64,000 nt of DNA from NCBI GenBank assembly GCA_010093605.1, contig MU004191.1, positions 233,112-297,111 of the forward strand, written 5' to 3'. The notes under the pieces are model-generated. The model was not told the DNA's origin. It did no database searches and saw only the letters and a list, made by a program, of their open reading frames with translations. Source of the stretch: Lophium mytilinum. Lineage: Eukaryota; Ascomycota; Dothideomycetes; Mytilinidiales; Mytilinidiaceae. Shown piece after piece: positions 12,110 to 24,719 of this stretch; within the stretch, counting starts at the first letter, position 1, and every line of letters begins with the position of its first letter. Both the position numbers and the translations under genes were made by a program.

Positions 12110-14651
12110 CTAATATGGACTATTAACAATCTCGTTCCTCCCCAAATAGCTCCCCCTCGCACCACTCCTCCGCGGCGTGCCCACCCGCGCGGGACTCGCA
12201 ATACTCTCGCGCGTCGGCCGCTGCAGCGCGCGCTTCGCCACCATATTGACCTCATTCGGCAGCGCGACAATCAGATTCTTATCGCTGCCAAACTTGAAGT
12301 TATCCGCCTTGACCTCCTCGCTATACCGCTTAATACTGTACGGATCCTTGCGGTTCGCCAGCACCTTCTTCAAGCTCCACGTGACGATGAACGGCCCCGT
12401 CGCCGTGATGATAGTCGTCTCCTTATCGTCGAGGCCCGTGTTGAAGTGCGCCGTCGTGAAGGCGATGGGCTGCTTCGTCTCGTGCTGGAACTGCGCGACG
12501 TGGCTGGGCGTGAGGCCGAGGCGGCGGGGTTGGGGTTTGTCGTCCTTGGCGAAGGCCTTTTCGAAGCCGAGCTTGCCCGCGTTCTTGCCGTCTTTTTGGA
12601 GGGCGTCGATGAGGAGGAGGTAGGTGCGGGTCGTGGCGAGCACCCAGCGCCCGTCGGCTGACACGTCCATGCCAATGATGGGGTCGCCGAGGGCGGGGAT
12701 GAGGGTTTTGGCGTTGATGCCGAGGCGGTCGAAGAGGCGGATGTCGCCTTTGTTGGAGGCGACGGCGATGTGGCCCTTCTCGGTGGTTGCGGCGGCGGAG
12801 AAGTCGTTTTTGCTGACGTATGTCTTGAGGTCGGTGTCGACGAGCTTGTTGCCGGAGAGGCGGGGGTCGATGCGGTAGAGGGCGTTGCCTGATAGCCCGA
12901 GGAAGGTCTGCTCGCCGGTCATTTGGGCGAATTTCTGTAGTATGTTAGTTGACGGATTCAAGACGAGGAGATTCTTTGAAACTTACTTTCTCTGGGGCGA
13001 AGGTCCTGACAGTGATGTCGTCGTGAACCTTCCATTCATCCACGACCTTTCCGTATTCTAAGTCCATACGGTAGAGCGAGTTGGGATCATCCGTGTTCTG
13101 CAAGATCATATTCGTGTCCTCTGCGTGCAGCATAACCTTGTTCGGGCTAAACAATTTGCCCTTGGGCGTCTGGACTTTGGAGATGTTGGTCGAGAACTCC
13201 AGATGATTATCCGGAGTGTGCTTGAAGACTCCAATTTTGGATCCTCGGACAACGAAGGACCGATCATGCTTATAGCCCACAGCGAGCTGGGAGTTGACAT
13301 TGCCATCCTCGTCGCGGGTGACAACATCATCTTCGGATTCATCACTGTCGTAATGCTCGCTGCGCTTCCCATCATCTGCATCTTCATAGTCCTCTTCCTC
13401 ATCTTCTTCTTCCTCAGCATCTGGAGCGTCTTCCATGGTGAGGTCATTGAAGGCATCTAGCACGTACTGCTGATCAGTCTCCTTAGATTTCGCCCATTTG
13501 ATCTGATTGAGATGCTCCCACAGTGCCTGCATAGTCCCAGACTGGAAGCTCTCCAGGCCTTTTTCAGTAGGGAACTTCAAAAGCCAAGAGTAAGCGGAGC
13601 CATCCTCCAAGTAGTGATTAAAGATGAAAGATTGGTATTCGAAGTTGAAGACTGGGTTGATCTCAGGAATGATAGGCTGTCCGAGCCACTCTCGCTCCTC
13701 GCCAGTAATCTGAAGCCAGTAATCCCAATTGCCCACCTCCAAGACTCTCGCATGGACCGCAGGATCCTGCTTGATAAAGGTTCCGGAGGGGAAGTCGAAG
13801 AGATGCAGCTCCGCGACGTCGTCGGCCAGTACCGTGCGGCTTTCAGGGTGAGCTGCAGATGGAGGTGCGACTGTCGGGCCCTCTTCTTGCACAGGCTCTT
13901 TGCCCTTGCCCACAACCTTCTTGGACATCTTCTCCTTGGCGGTATTCGGGAACAGGGCAGTAGTGTCAGGAGTAGGTGGGAGGACTGGAGACTTAGACAC
14001 CGGGCTAGCAAGCGGGCTAGCCTCCGGAATCGGCTCTTCGTCGAAAGTGAGGTCCTCTAGATCCTGTTCACTGGCGCGCTCGTGGCTCTGACGGAACTTC
14101 CTCTCGTACTGACACTGGAGAGACACGCGCTCGAAGAGGGCCGCAGTCTCGGGCTTGACAGAAGAGTCGCACACAAACTCCCACAGGTCACCGTAGTCGC
14201 CGCTCAAGTCGCGCCACGCAAAGACCTTCTCCCCCGTCTGGCGGATGTCGGTGCGGAACTGTAGGCTTGGGTCGAGGAGGAACGTCTTCTCGTCTTTTTC
14301 CCCACCGAGCCCCTCAACACCAGCGTCCTCGCCGTCTTCTTCCGCTAGAAGCTCTTCCTCGCCTTCCTCGTAGGCGCGCTGTATCACAAGCTGGTATTGG
14401 AACTCCTGGCCAGTGCGGCGGATCGAGGCTGCCGCGTCCTTGAAGATGAGCTCGGAGTAGCCCTTGACGGAAAGCGGTCGGACGAGGTAGAGTTGGCCCT
14501 GGGGGATCTCGATGATTGATTCCTTTGATGCGTCGCCGAAGAGGAACTTGCTAACTGGAGTGTTGTGTCAGTGGAGGCGCAGTAAATGGGAGGAAGGGAT
14601 TCCAAACACAGCGTTGGCGGGGGTATACATACCGTTCCTGAGCATGAACAT
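12110..14651 (-). CDS. VID27: VID27 family cytoplasmic protein
   Basis: Three exons give 803 residues: complement of 12110-12934, 12987-14554 and 14633-14651. The first exon is only 19 nt (MFMLRN plus one base), joined by a GTATGT..CCAG intron of 78 bp to SKFLFGDASKESIIEIPQGQ. The N-terminal half contains the PH-like region and FQYQLVIQRAYEEGEEELL. A strongly acidic stretch lies around residues 390-415. The C-terminal part, with LGLSGNALYRIDPRL, GDIRLFDRLG and GMDVSADGRWVLATT, is the WD40-like VID27 domain. Length matches yeast Vid27 (about 780). Yeast Vid27 was linked to vacuole import and degradation of gluconeogenic enzymes; its biochemistry is poorly known. The C terminus is Arg/Ser rich and probably disordered. 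Confidence 0.93.
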
Positions 14652-15475
14652 GGTGATAAGGACGTGTAGCTAGAACCTGGATGATCCGAGGTGAGGTGTT
14701 GGCTGGGTGTCTGAGACTTTGAAGGGCCCCGCAGGTATTTTGCGCTGGCGGGCGGGTAGGCAGGGCAAAACGCGAGCTGGTGAATGCATTATTATGACGC
14801 TGCCCGCTTACGCCACAGTAGGTGGGCAGGCGGCAAAGTGGCTTTTTCGAAGTGTCCACTACACTGCGAGCAAACCAGACCCAAACATAGGTACTAGTAC
14901 GTAAGTTTGCAACTAATAAAAGGCCTTCAGAACCATATGAGAAGGTCCAGGAAACCAGCAATACACTCTATTTTAAATCGCCTGTTCGACGTTACAGCTG
15001 TGCAAAAATCTCGCCGAGTTGTGTATATATCTTCTGGAGTCGCGATCTGGAACTAAAGTTAGACAGTATATGCGGGCTCCCGCTCGCTTCCAAGATTCTC
15101 CCCAGGCAACGGGCTCGTGCAGCGGTCCGTGATCAGACAGATGATTTACTCAGGGACACCTGGCAAACAATTGAGACAAATATTTGGCACTCATAGCGGA
15201 TGCCACTGCTTGAAGCGACTCAAGTAGATAGCCTGGCAAGAGGAAATGGCACAGTGCTCGAGACCTTCTGTCGTCTTTAGATTTCTGTAATCATGTTGAG
15301 GCATGGGGGCAAATTCAATGCAGACTCATGAGGAGGTACTGTAGGTTTTTGTCTGACTATCGCTGGATTTCTACTCGCCCGCTCCTGCACTGGCTCTGCC
15401 AGTTGCCGCCCGCTACCAATTTCCGATAAGTGATACAGACGGTAGTCCACCTGCACCATTCCGCGGCACCCTGCA
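14652..15475. promoter_or_regulatory. VID27 upstream region and AP-1 beta 3' flank
   Basis: About 820 bp separate the VID27 start codon from the AP-1 beta stop codon; both genes are on the minus strand. The stretch should hold the VID27 promoter and 5' UTR and the AP-1 beta 3' UTR. I see no coding motif and no distinctive regulatory element. Confidence 0.4.
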
Positions 15476-18053
15476 TTAAAACAAATCCAAAAGCTCCTGG
15501 TTGCTCTTTGGCCCCGCCGGACTGCCCAGCTGCTGGCTTGCGGGCGGAGGCTGGCTGGAGCCTCCAATATCTAAACCTCCGAACCCGTTCATTATGTCGT
15601 CGTTCGTCATCTGCGCCGCCGTGCTGGGGTTGCCGTCTCCGAATAGACCCATTAAGTCGTCCATGTTGTTCGCCGGCGCGTTGGATGTCGGAGATGCAAC
15701 TCTCTGCGGCGTACCAGCGAGACCCTCCAAGCCTGACGATCCCGGCGGTGGTTTTGTTTGCATTGATGCGGGCGCCGAACCATCAAAATCGAAGTCGAGG
15801 AGGTTCTCTGCGTTCGGTTGCGGAGCTGTGCCTCCTGTGGCAGCGGCAGCTGCAGCGGCTGCCGCAATCGGATTCTCTCGAGCCTCTTGTTGTTGCTCCC
15901 TGTGAAAGTAAGTAAAGGGCTGCGTGGGCTGGACACCGACAAAACATACTCAATAGCCGCCTTTTGCATAGCCTCTGCCCCGAATCGGCCTTGTCCAAGG
16001 AATGTCTCTGGTGGCTTGTGATACACCGACGCTAGCGTTGAAAGTTCTGTGAGAAGTTGCTCGAGGAGAGGAGCCGGTAGTGACTGAATGGTAGATGTGA
16101 TTGGAGGTTTGTCAGAAAGGACGATGTTCTGAGCCGATCATCAGTATTCTTCCTTATTAAGTACATATTAAAACATACCTTTGCGATTTGAGGATCACTG
16201 GAAAGCAGTCTCCAGTAGACATAGGCTCGGTCTCTGATATCGGGGTTGTCATTTTCCGCCGTGGCCGCCTGCAGGACCTTTTGCACGAGGCCTTGTGATT
16301 GATCCGGTTTCTTGAGGAACAATTTGACCACAGCTGTCAAAATCTGTAGTTGTGTCTGACATGCAAGTCAGCTTCCGCCCGATTCTAAACGCTAGAATTG
16401 AACCTACCTGTGTAAACTCCTCGCTAAAGCCATCAACGAATCCAGAAAGGATGTCGCCAGCATTGTTAATCTTGTCCGCATACTCCCCAACAATCCAAAT
16501 GAGAGCGCCTCGAGCATTTGGTTCGTCGAGCTCATCAATGCATTGGCAAAGTGTGGGAATGATGCCTTCATATCCAGGGTATCGCCGGAATATGTCCTTA
16601 ATAACCACAATGGCTTCTTGTACAACGTAGTTGACCTTGGTATTGATGAGATCAAGGAGCGTGTTGACACACTTCTCACTCGCACTCTCAATCTTGATAG
16701 CCACCTGACCGATGGCTTTTACTGCGCGCCTCACAAAGTCCATATCAACCTCCATGGCGTATTCCTTGAGTTCTGCTAATAGCTGGTCGACGTTCTTGTC
16801 GTTTGCGATCCTGACCATGATTTCTAGCTTCTCGAGCTTCAGATAGGGAGGGTCGTTATATTTGCAGAAGAAGACTCGCATTTCCTTGCTCAAAACATCC
16901 GGTTGCTTCTGTAATATTAGGTCGATGTTTCGTAGGGCAACATATTGGACCTCAGGTGCAGATGATACCAAGGTAACTAAGGCTGTTAGCGCCCGTTATT
17001 ACAAGCATTGGCATCTATACATACCCAGAGGAGGAGCCATTTTCTTGAGGTAGGACTTGGCAAGTTCAGGACCAACATATCGCATGTGGAGGAACACAAC
17101 TTTGACGGCTGCAAGCACTACGCTTGGATTGACGTGTTGGAATTGCGGGGATACCCTTTCGCAAATGTGTTCAGCCTCCTTTGTATCTACTGCCTTGTAG
17201 TCCGCGAGAGTTGTGAGTAAGGTGACTCGTCCCCATTCCGTGCACTCATTAAGAGCCATGAGCATCTTCTTCAACGTGGCTGCACTTATAGCGAAGGCCT
17301 TTGTCTCTGGCGCAGATTCTTGAATCTCCACCAACGCAGTTACGGAGTTCGCTACCACCATGGGGTTGGGGTCGCCTATCATTTCCTGTAAAGATTCCAG
17401 GAAGCCGTTTTCCAAGCACATCGAGGGGTTGAGGTCGAAAAGTTTCGCAACACAAAGGGCAGCGGTTTTCCGCACGTAAGGAGATTCGTCCCGAAGAGTC
17501 TTTCTTAGGGGTTCCTCCATGTAGTCCACCATTTTGTCAACCCGAATGCAACCCATTGTCCGTATTGCCAGCGCGCGCACCAGAGGATTGGGGTCTTCGG
17601 AGTCCTGAACGAAAGTGTTCACGGCGAGAATGCAGAGGTCGGGATGTGATTTGGCGTAATTCCTGAACGCAGCTGTTAGATCTAAGTGTGAGTATGCGCC
17701 TAGACTGACCTACATCAAGTAAAGGTACACTAGTTTTTTCTGGTCCAGATCAGACGTCGCTATATTCTTGAGGACATCTGGAAACAACGCGGACACGTCC
17801 TTGCCCAGCGTCATAGACATGATCGTCTTCTGGATAGCCTCTTTCCTATGGAGGCTTAGTAAATAGTCTCAGATCTGTATAGTTCCGCGCAGGCGAACCT
17901 TTCGTATGCATATTGAGACCTAAAAGCAATGATCAGTACGGCGCATAATGGACCGACATGCTGCGGGTGCTCTTACACCAGACCTGCCCTCAGCTCGAAC
18001 GTCTCTCCCTTCCTAGGCACCGCGAAGGCACCTCTTATCCTGTTTACCGCCAT
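15476..18053 (-). CDS. APL2: AP-1 complex subunit beta (beta-adaptin)
   Basis: Eight exons splice in frame to 738 residues: complement of 15476-15899, 15950-16128, 16179-16355, 16408-16976, 17025-17662, 17714-17845, 17899-17919 and 17977-18053. Introns are 48-57 bp. The N terminus [17 protein letters not shown], then [20 protein letters not shown], and [18 protein letters not shown] are diagnostic of the beta-adaptin HEAT-repeat trunk (Adaptin_N). The hinge is Ala/Pro/Gly rich with NLLDFDF, and the protein ends ELLDLF, a clathrin-box-like motif. It lacks the C-terminal appendage of animal beta-adaptins, as fungal Apl2 (about 726 aa) does. It works in clathrin coats for trans-Golgi/endosome sorting. 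Exon 2 is a 21-nt micro-exon. Confidence 0.95.
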
Positions 18054-19251
18054 CTCTACACTTCAGCCGCGGGGGTGCCGACCGCAGACGCCGCCCTCAT
18101 ACACTTGGAGATTTGTTGCTTGGTGATCGCTAGCTCGCGGAGGGGTGTTCGTGGGGTGGATGGGGCTGACAAGTCGATTTGGGGAGGTTTCGCGGGAGGA
18201 TTTGGTTTCGAAGAAGGTGTGAGAGGTGGGTGGGTTTAGTGTGTTGTGATGATGCTGATCAGATTTGAGGTCGCGGAAGTGGTGGCCTTGTCCTGAATGG
18301 CGAGAAGTCCCCGATGGCGATTGGCGAGTCTCGAACCTCTCGTCCACGCCATCCGCAAACAACGTCAATATTCTAGGAGTGCAAGTAGGCAGGCACTTCG
18401 TGGAAGCTATACACTATGGTTTGTCTCTTTTCGAATTGCTATATCACTTCGCTCGGCTTAACATCGTCACAGCCTTCTAATCTCCCCAATCTCCGGAGGC
18501 TGTTCGTAGAGGCACGAACTGACGCTGAAGAAAGCGCCTACTCAAGAAACGCGGTACGATACACCTATGCCACTGTGAACTCAAGGTCATTCTCTAACGT
18601 CTTTGCAGTTCTATAATTTGGTTCTATTCATGTCCTCGGTTGCGGTGTTCAGTCTTGCAGCCCAACGCATGTCAGAGAACCGTATTACTGGCTAGGAGTA
18701 CGAGCGGCTGTGCTTCAAAAAGTGAATCTCTGGAGGGCGTACGCGGGAACAGCATTATCGCCTTGTGCACGGAGGCATAGGCGTGAGGAAGGCGTTTGGG
18801 AATCATGATTGAGTAAAAGCTTGGCGTTATTCGAGATACCCATGGGGTGCCCCAGCGAGGTCAAAGGGCTGCCAAAGCGTTCGGAAATTGGGCCGAAGTA
18901 GACCGTGCAGACTTTGCATTTTGTTCAAATGTTATGCGACTCACGGAAGCCCCACAGACCGTGTGAACCAGTGTACACTGATTTTTGAAATAGATAGCAT
19001 GACAACCGCTAATATTGGGTATATTGATACGAGAAACTCTACACCTGCTTTTACCACACTAAACATCGTCGAATCCGAATTTCCTTCCCTATATCTTAGC
19101 AGTCAAGCTGCATCTTCTAGCAGCAATGAACTCTTTCACGCTCGAAATCAAGCCCTTCACGCTACATTTATATCACATGCCAAATGCTCTTAGAGGACGC
19201 CCAGCATGAATATTACTCGCAGCATGCTGCCAGTCCATCGACGCCGATCGC
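18054..19251. promoter_or_regulatory. AP-1 beta upstream region / HIRIP3-like 3' flank
   Basis: About 1.2 kb between two minus-strand genes. It should contain the AP-1 beta promoter and the 3' UTR of the DEK_C/HIRIP3-like gene. A GGTTCGA-containing stretch on the minus strand near 18330 was checked for a tRNA and does not fold as one. No gene is seen. Confidence 0.4.
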
Positions 19252-20701
19252 TTAATCTGAGTCTGAACCTGAAAAGGCCGATTCCTCCGACTCTTCGTCC
19301 TCATCGTCTTCACCATCACCGTTGTCCTCAACAGCATCGTCGCTGTCATCATCTCCACCATCTTGTTCCTCGCCCGAGTCATCCGAGTCAAATTTGATAG
19401 GAGCAACTGGCTTGGAAGCTCTCGCCGCTGCTCTCCGTGGCCTTCCCCCGGCATCTTCTGCGTTGCCCCACGCTTTTGCGCCCTCCTGCACAGCATTCAA
19501 TTCTGCGTCTAGCTCACGCTTCGCCTTGATTTTCTGTGCCTTCTCAAGGGTGTATCGTCCGTCCATCCCGGCATCCCTTAGCAGCTCTTTAAGATGACTG
19601 ATCTTTTCTTTCGGGGTGTCGTATTGAGCGAGGTACCGAGCCCACACCTTCTTGATGCCACAGCTCACTAAGTGGCTCTGCAACTGCTTTATCTCGGCCT
19701 CTTGGGGAGTCACATCCTTTCCAGCAGACTTGGCCTTTGGCTCGCGCGGTTTAGGGGCGCTCGTTGCCTTTTTCGTGCGTGGTTTCTTCGTCGGAGGTTC
19801 GTCCAATACGTCTGACAGCTCGCTTTCGGAGGCATCTTTTTTGGCTTTGCTCGCTTTAGCCCCCGTCTCCTGATCGCTCTCATCGTCTGGCGGTTCGTTG
19901 TCGTGTCCTGCTGATGCATCGCTCATCTCGTCGTCAGACTCCACCTTTTTGACGTTCGCAGCTGCTCGTCGAGCAGGACTTTTCGGGCCAGCTGCCAAAT
20001 CAGAATCACTAGGTGATTGTACTGAGTCTGGGGCATCTGATTCCTCATCTTCGTCGCTCGAGACGACCTTTCTGCGTTTCTGAGGCTTGGGCTTGGAGAC
20101 TGGAGATTTCCTCTTCACGCCTCGTGGAGGCTCAGCTGGCTTGGTCTTTTTTGGCGCAGCTTTGGGTTTTGGGGCTGGCTTCGCCGCAACTTTCTTCTTC
20201 TTCGGGGGACTAGGTTCGGGTGTAGGGGCAGCATCCTCTTTCTGGCATGTATCCTGGCACGCGCAGATCAGTCAGCGCCATATTCTACGTGTAAATGCAT
20301 AACGGTTACACGTGCGCGCTATTGCTTCACGTGCTTAACGAGTTGCAATCCCTCCTCCATAATTTATAAACGACCCGTCTGAGCAGTAGAGGGTGTAGCT
20401 TCATCATTCTAAAGAAGTATTGAAGCGCGCCAAACAGTAGCAAGCATGGGTACACAGCTCGATGAAGTGCAGAAAGACATACCACTTGGCCGTGAATGAT
20501 GGTGTGGCTTTTCGTCTTCCAGAGAGCATCTTTCAAGAATCCCGACGGCAGCTCGAGTTTCTCCTCGGTGACGGTGCGCACGCGTTTGACAGTGAGGTCG
20601 TCGGTGTTACCGGACTTCCAGATCTCGACGACAGATTCGCGTAGGACCTTCTCGATGGTGGCGTCGGTGGGCGCATCCTGGTCTGCGTCGTCGTAGGCCA
20701 T
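19252..20701 (-). CDS. DEK_C-domain, HIRIP3-like acidic nuclear protein (putative histone chaperone)
   Basis: Two exons, complement of 19252-20253 and 20483-20701, joined by a 229-bp intron (GTATGT..GCCAG), give 406 residues. Residues about 12-70 (TIEKVLRESVVEIW through FLKDALWKTKSHTI) form a DEK_C-like helical domain. A Lys/Pro/Ser-rich, low-complexity middle follows. Then comes QLQSHLVSCGIKKVWARYL with KISHLKELLRDAGMDGRYTL, which resembles the HIRIP3 core. The tail is extremely acidic (runs of Asp/Glu/Ser), as in H2A/H2B chaperones. A nuclear chromatin role is inferred, not proven. The start codon is 98 bp from the left end of the giant AT-rich element, so most of its original promoter is separated from or replaced by that element. 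The intron is the longest in the window and could hide another exon. Confidence 0.82.
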
Positions 20702-20799
20702 AGCGGCGTTGTTGATATGTCGACGCGTGTGGTGTTGAGCGTGAAAGGCGGATCGACAGGGCTCACTGCGGAGACAGCGCCGTATGGCCGGCTAGGCTG

Positions 20800-21001
20800 G
20801 ATTTATTGTATTTAAAACGGAGTACATTCCTTGGCGTTTTTCTCTATACACCCCCCCTAATTTTATAAGCGCGTGCCTGGGATTATTAGATAGGTTATAT
20901 ATTAATTTTTAACTACTTTTTAATATACCTATATTAGCTATTAGTAAGGCCTCTTATATATATATTAAAGCTTATATACTAATAATTTCTAGTATTCTAG
21001 T
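20800..21001 (+). repeat. Left terminal inverted repeat
   Basis: It starts GATTTATTGTATTTAAAACG and continues GGAGTACATTCCTTGGCG, a run of seven C, and GGATTATTAGATAGGTTATA, ending near CTAGTATTCTAGT. Compared with the reverse complement of 52292-52494 I count about twelve differences, all C/T or G/A, plus one 1-base indel near the inner end. Similarity stops sharply after 21001. The outer 90 bases keep more GC and CA than the interior. Confidence 0.9.
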
Positions 21002-23043
21002 ACTACTATAATATTCTTAATACAGCGTAATCTTTAATAATAATACCTAACGCTCTAGAGACCTACTAGTAGCTAGAGAAGGTAGAAAAAAAGAAGAAAG
21101 AGAAGAAAGAGAAGAAGTAGGTACTTTTATAGAATTACTTAAAGTTACGCTAAAGAATATATAGACTACTACCTAAAGAGAGAGATATATATACTTTAAT
21201 AATAGCTAAGCTACTATTAAAGCTACTATAAGACTAGGTATAGATCTTTTAGCTAAAATAGTAAAAGAGAGAAAGAATAGACTATAGTATAAGGCTTAGG
21301 CAGCTAAAAAGGCTATACATAAGGCTATAGTAATAGATAGGTAGCGCGCGGTATAAAAAAAGGTAGTATAATAGTAAAAGAAGATAGTATAGTAGTAAGA
21401 AGAAGTAGTATAGAATAAAAAGATCTAGAATAGTTATAACTCTATACTAGGTCTACCGCTATTATTACTACTAGATAGAGATAGAGTACTACCCTTTATA
21501 TTCTCTTCTACTTTTAGTACTCTAGCGCGCTATAAGCGCGTAGTATTAATATTACTACTAATATCTACTAGTTCTCTAGACTATAATATTAACCTATTAT
21601 TCTAGCTATTTATTAATAAGAAGAAGGCGGATAGTAAGGTAGTAGGTATAAGAATATAGTTTAGCCTCTCTAGTAATAATATTAAGCTAGAACTTAATAA
21701 GCTAGTTATAAAGGCATAGGCTAATAGTAACTACTAGGCGGAGTATACTATTACTTTTTATACTATAGTGCTATATACTTTAAATAGTAAAGGCGGTATA
21801 TAAATATATAATATAGATAACTTCTTTATATTCTTTTTTAATAGATTATTTATAGCCCTTAATATAAAGTAGATAGTCTTCTAGAAGAGTACTATAGCGC
21901 TTCTATTTAAATATAAAGTTCTATCTAATCTATCTAGAAAGTTAATTATATTTAAGTTTTTACTAGCTATAGCTATACCTAAGAGTTATAGTAGGAAGCT
22001 ACTATAGTAGTATAAGGCTATAATAAGTAGAATTACTAATATAAGAGACTATAATATAGACCTAATATAGTATTAAAAGTATACTAATAAAGAGTATAGT
22101 AACTTTAATAGCTACTACTTTCTTAATAGTAGTAAGCACTTTATTATACTTACTAAGTAGTAGAAGGTATAGGCTAATACTATAGCGCGCGGTAAGGCTA
22201 CTATATTAGTGCCCCTAATTAAATTATTAAAGAAGCTTTAAATAAATAGGCCTATAGGTTTAGAATATTATTAGCTAGTAAAGATAATAAGAGTATAGTA
22301 GATAGTAAGTACTATAGATAATATTAAGGTAATAATAAAATAGACTATAGAGCTTAGTAGTATATAATAGATAATAGCTATAGCTAAGAGGTTTTTAAGT
22401 ATATAGTAGCCTTTATTATAGCCTTAGTTATAGCCTTAATAGTAGTAGTATAGCTACTATTCTCTCCCTTCTCTACTACTCTATTATCTACTAAATCTAT
22501 ATATTTCTGCTAGGTTTCTAGTATTTCTATATATGCTAGCACCTACGCCTATACCTATGCCTTCCCTTTCTCTACTACTATTACTACTACTTTTAACTTA
22601 GGCCCTAGCTGCTATAGAACCTTACTAACTAAAGAGCTTAAGCCTAGTATACCCTAAAAAGAAGAATATAAATATACTAGAGGCGTTCTTCTATTAGAAA
22701 GTTAATAGTATATAAAATGCTAGTTTATACTAGCACTAGTAGTAGGCGGCCTAGGTAGTAATAAATTAGGCTTAAAATATAGATTTCCTCTATTAGATAA
22801 TAAATAAAAGCTTAAAGGCATATTATAAAACTATATAGCTAGAAATATTAAATAGAATAGCTATAAAGTTTACTAAGAAGCTATATAGGTTTAAGTAGCT
22901 ATACTAGAAGAATAAAGCGGCGTTTAATTTTACTCTACTAGATAATAGGGGGTAGAGTGTATAGTAATAGATATATACTATCTATCTAATATATACTATC
23001 TATAATATATATACTACCTATTAATTAGGGGGTATTTATAGTT
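21002..23043. other. RIP-mutated DNA, former content unassigned
   Basis: AT-rich sequence with CpA/TpG removed. On the plus strand around 21720-22260 a frame with only TAA/TAG interruptions gives a protein-like text (for example KSTIALLFKYKVLSNLSRKL), but I recognise no family. Absence of TGA stops is not evidence here, because RIP removes TG in every frame. Confidence 0.3.
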
Positions 23044-23260
23044 TAAGGCTTAAGTATTAGTAGTAAGAATTCTATTCTAATATTTTGCAGCTTAAGTATT
23101 AGTAGTAAGGATCTTATTTTAATATTTTAAGGCTTAAGTATTAGCGCAGGGTAAATTTCCTCTACGCTAATACTTAAGCCTTAAAATAGAATTCTTACTA
23201 CTAATACTTAAGCTATAAATTATTAAAATAAGATTCTTACTACTAATACTTAAGCCTTAA
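23044..23260. repeat. Palindromic cluster of CTTAAGTATTAG repeats
   Basis: Two arms of about 95-100 bp face each other across a loop of about 20 bases (near 23146-23164). Each arm holds three copies of GGCTTAAGTATTAG, usually extended to TAGTAGTAAG, spaced 35-45 bases apart. The arms pair over most of their length (TAAGGCTTAAGTATTAG at the outer end, CTTAAGTATTAGCG at the loop). Related copies occur at 24524-24575 and 31879-31935. It could be the inverted termini of a small element, or two repeat ends abutting. Confidence 0.75.
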
Positions 23261-24523
23261 GTTAGATACTATATAGAGTATATATAAAACGGGAAGGCTA
23301 TATAGAAATAGAATCTATTACTTTATTATATCTTAGTAAATATAAGTTTAAATTATATAAATAGATAGCTAAATTACGCGTTTAAATATATATATTTACA
23401 TCCGCGTACTAAATATATAGAAATATTAATTAGTAGTAATAAACTTTTAAAGTTATAGTTATAGTTTCTAAGTATATAGTTAAATAGGCTTAATTCTCTA
23501 CTTCTTTCTTTTAGTATAACTAGCTCTAGGCTTTAGAGCCCGCTTAAACGCTACTATATCTTCTATAGTATTAATCTAAGTATAGCGCTTACTTTTAACC
23601 CTATATATACTATATTTACTATCTAGATTATTATTAGTATAGAAATTAATATTATACTAATAATAGCCCCTAGTAGGTATATTCTAGGCGCACTCTAGGT
23701 ATATACTATAGGCTAGGCCCGCCTAATTCTAGCTATATTAGCTATTAATAAGCTTTATATAGGTAAGCTTAGCGCGGTAAAAGTACTTTTAAAGGGCTAT
23801 AGTAATAGTAGAGAAGCTAAAAGTAGTAGTAAGATTATTAGTATACTAAGAAGGAGTTAGTAGGCCTAGAATAATAGTAATAGTAAGAGGAAAGAGTAGA
23901 TAGTAAGCGCAGCGCTTTCTATATAAATAGGTTAGCTAGATTCTTAAGCTACTATACTAGAAATTATATATAGTAGAGGGGGATTAGTTTTTTCTTTTTC
24001 TTTTTTATTTTTATTCTTCTTTTAATTAGGTATATTATAAATATCTCTACTAATAGTAAGAGTAGAAAGAGAGTATATAGGCCTACTATATACTATATAA
24101 AGCCTCTAAGGGCTAGAATTCTTTAAGCTCTTACTAGAGAAAGCTTCTAGCGCCTTATCTTTAGCTTAAACGCCTATTATCTTCTTCTTAGTAAGAAGTA
24201 GCCTAGCTACTACTATCTATATTACTAGAGGATCTAGGTAAACTCTAAGAGGCCTAAAGAGGTATATAGTAAGAGATAGAGAGGGGGAGGGCTCTATAAG
24301 AATATTATTAATTAGGCTATTAATAGAGCTTTAATTACTAGTATTATTAGCTATAGTATTATTAGCTATAGTATTATAAAGATAGTAATTAATAGTATAT
24401 AAAGTCTAAAGAAAAAAGAGAGTTAAGAAAAAAATAAAAATATATAGAAAAATAAATAATAGCTATTAAGCTTTACTATATAACTTTATTCTATATTAAT
24501 ATATAAGCTATAGATTATCTACT

Positions 24524-24575
24524 AGTGCTAATACTTAAGCCTTAAAATATCTACTAGCGCTAATACTTAAGCCTT
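24524..24575. repeat. Two tandem copies of the CTAATACTTAAGCCTTA repeat
   Basis: ATCTACTAG(T/C)GCTAATACTTAAGCC occurs twice in direct order, the same motif as the palindrome at 23044-23260 in inverse orientation. It lies just beyond the 3' end of the Tc1-like transposase remnant, so it may be part of that element's terminus. Confidence 0.6.
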
Positions 24576-24719
24576 AGCCTAAAAAGTATATAAAAAATAG
24601 TAAGGCTATATATAAAGTATATATTAAATAAAAAGGCTATATATAGTATATACTTAGGCCTTAACCTACTTCTCTACCTACTTCTTCTTAATTTAAGTAT
24701 TAGTATTACCTCTTTTATA

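Noticed and set aside
18325-18350. tRNA with a GGTTCGA B-box on the minus strand
   Set aside because: The flanks cannot form a T-stem and no A-box lies at the right distance.
20790-20799. Target-site duplication flanking the giant element
   Set aside because: GCTAGGCTG on the left and GGGGTGGGT on the right do not match at any length from 2 to 10 bases, even allowing for transitions.
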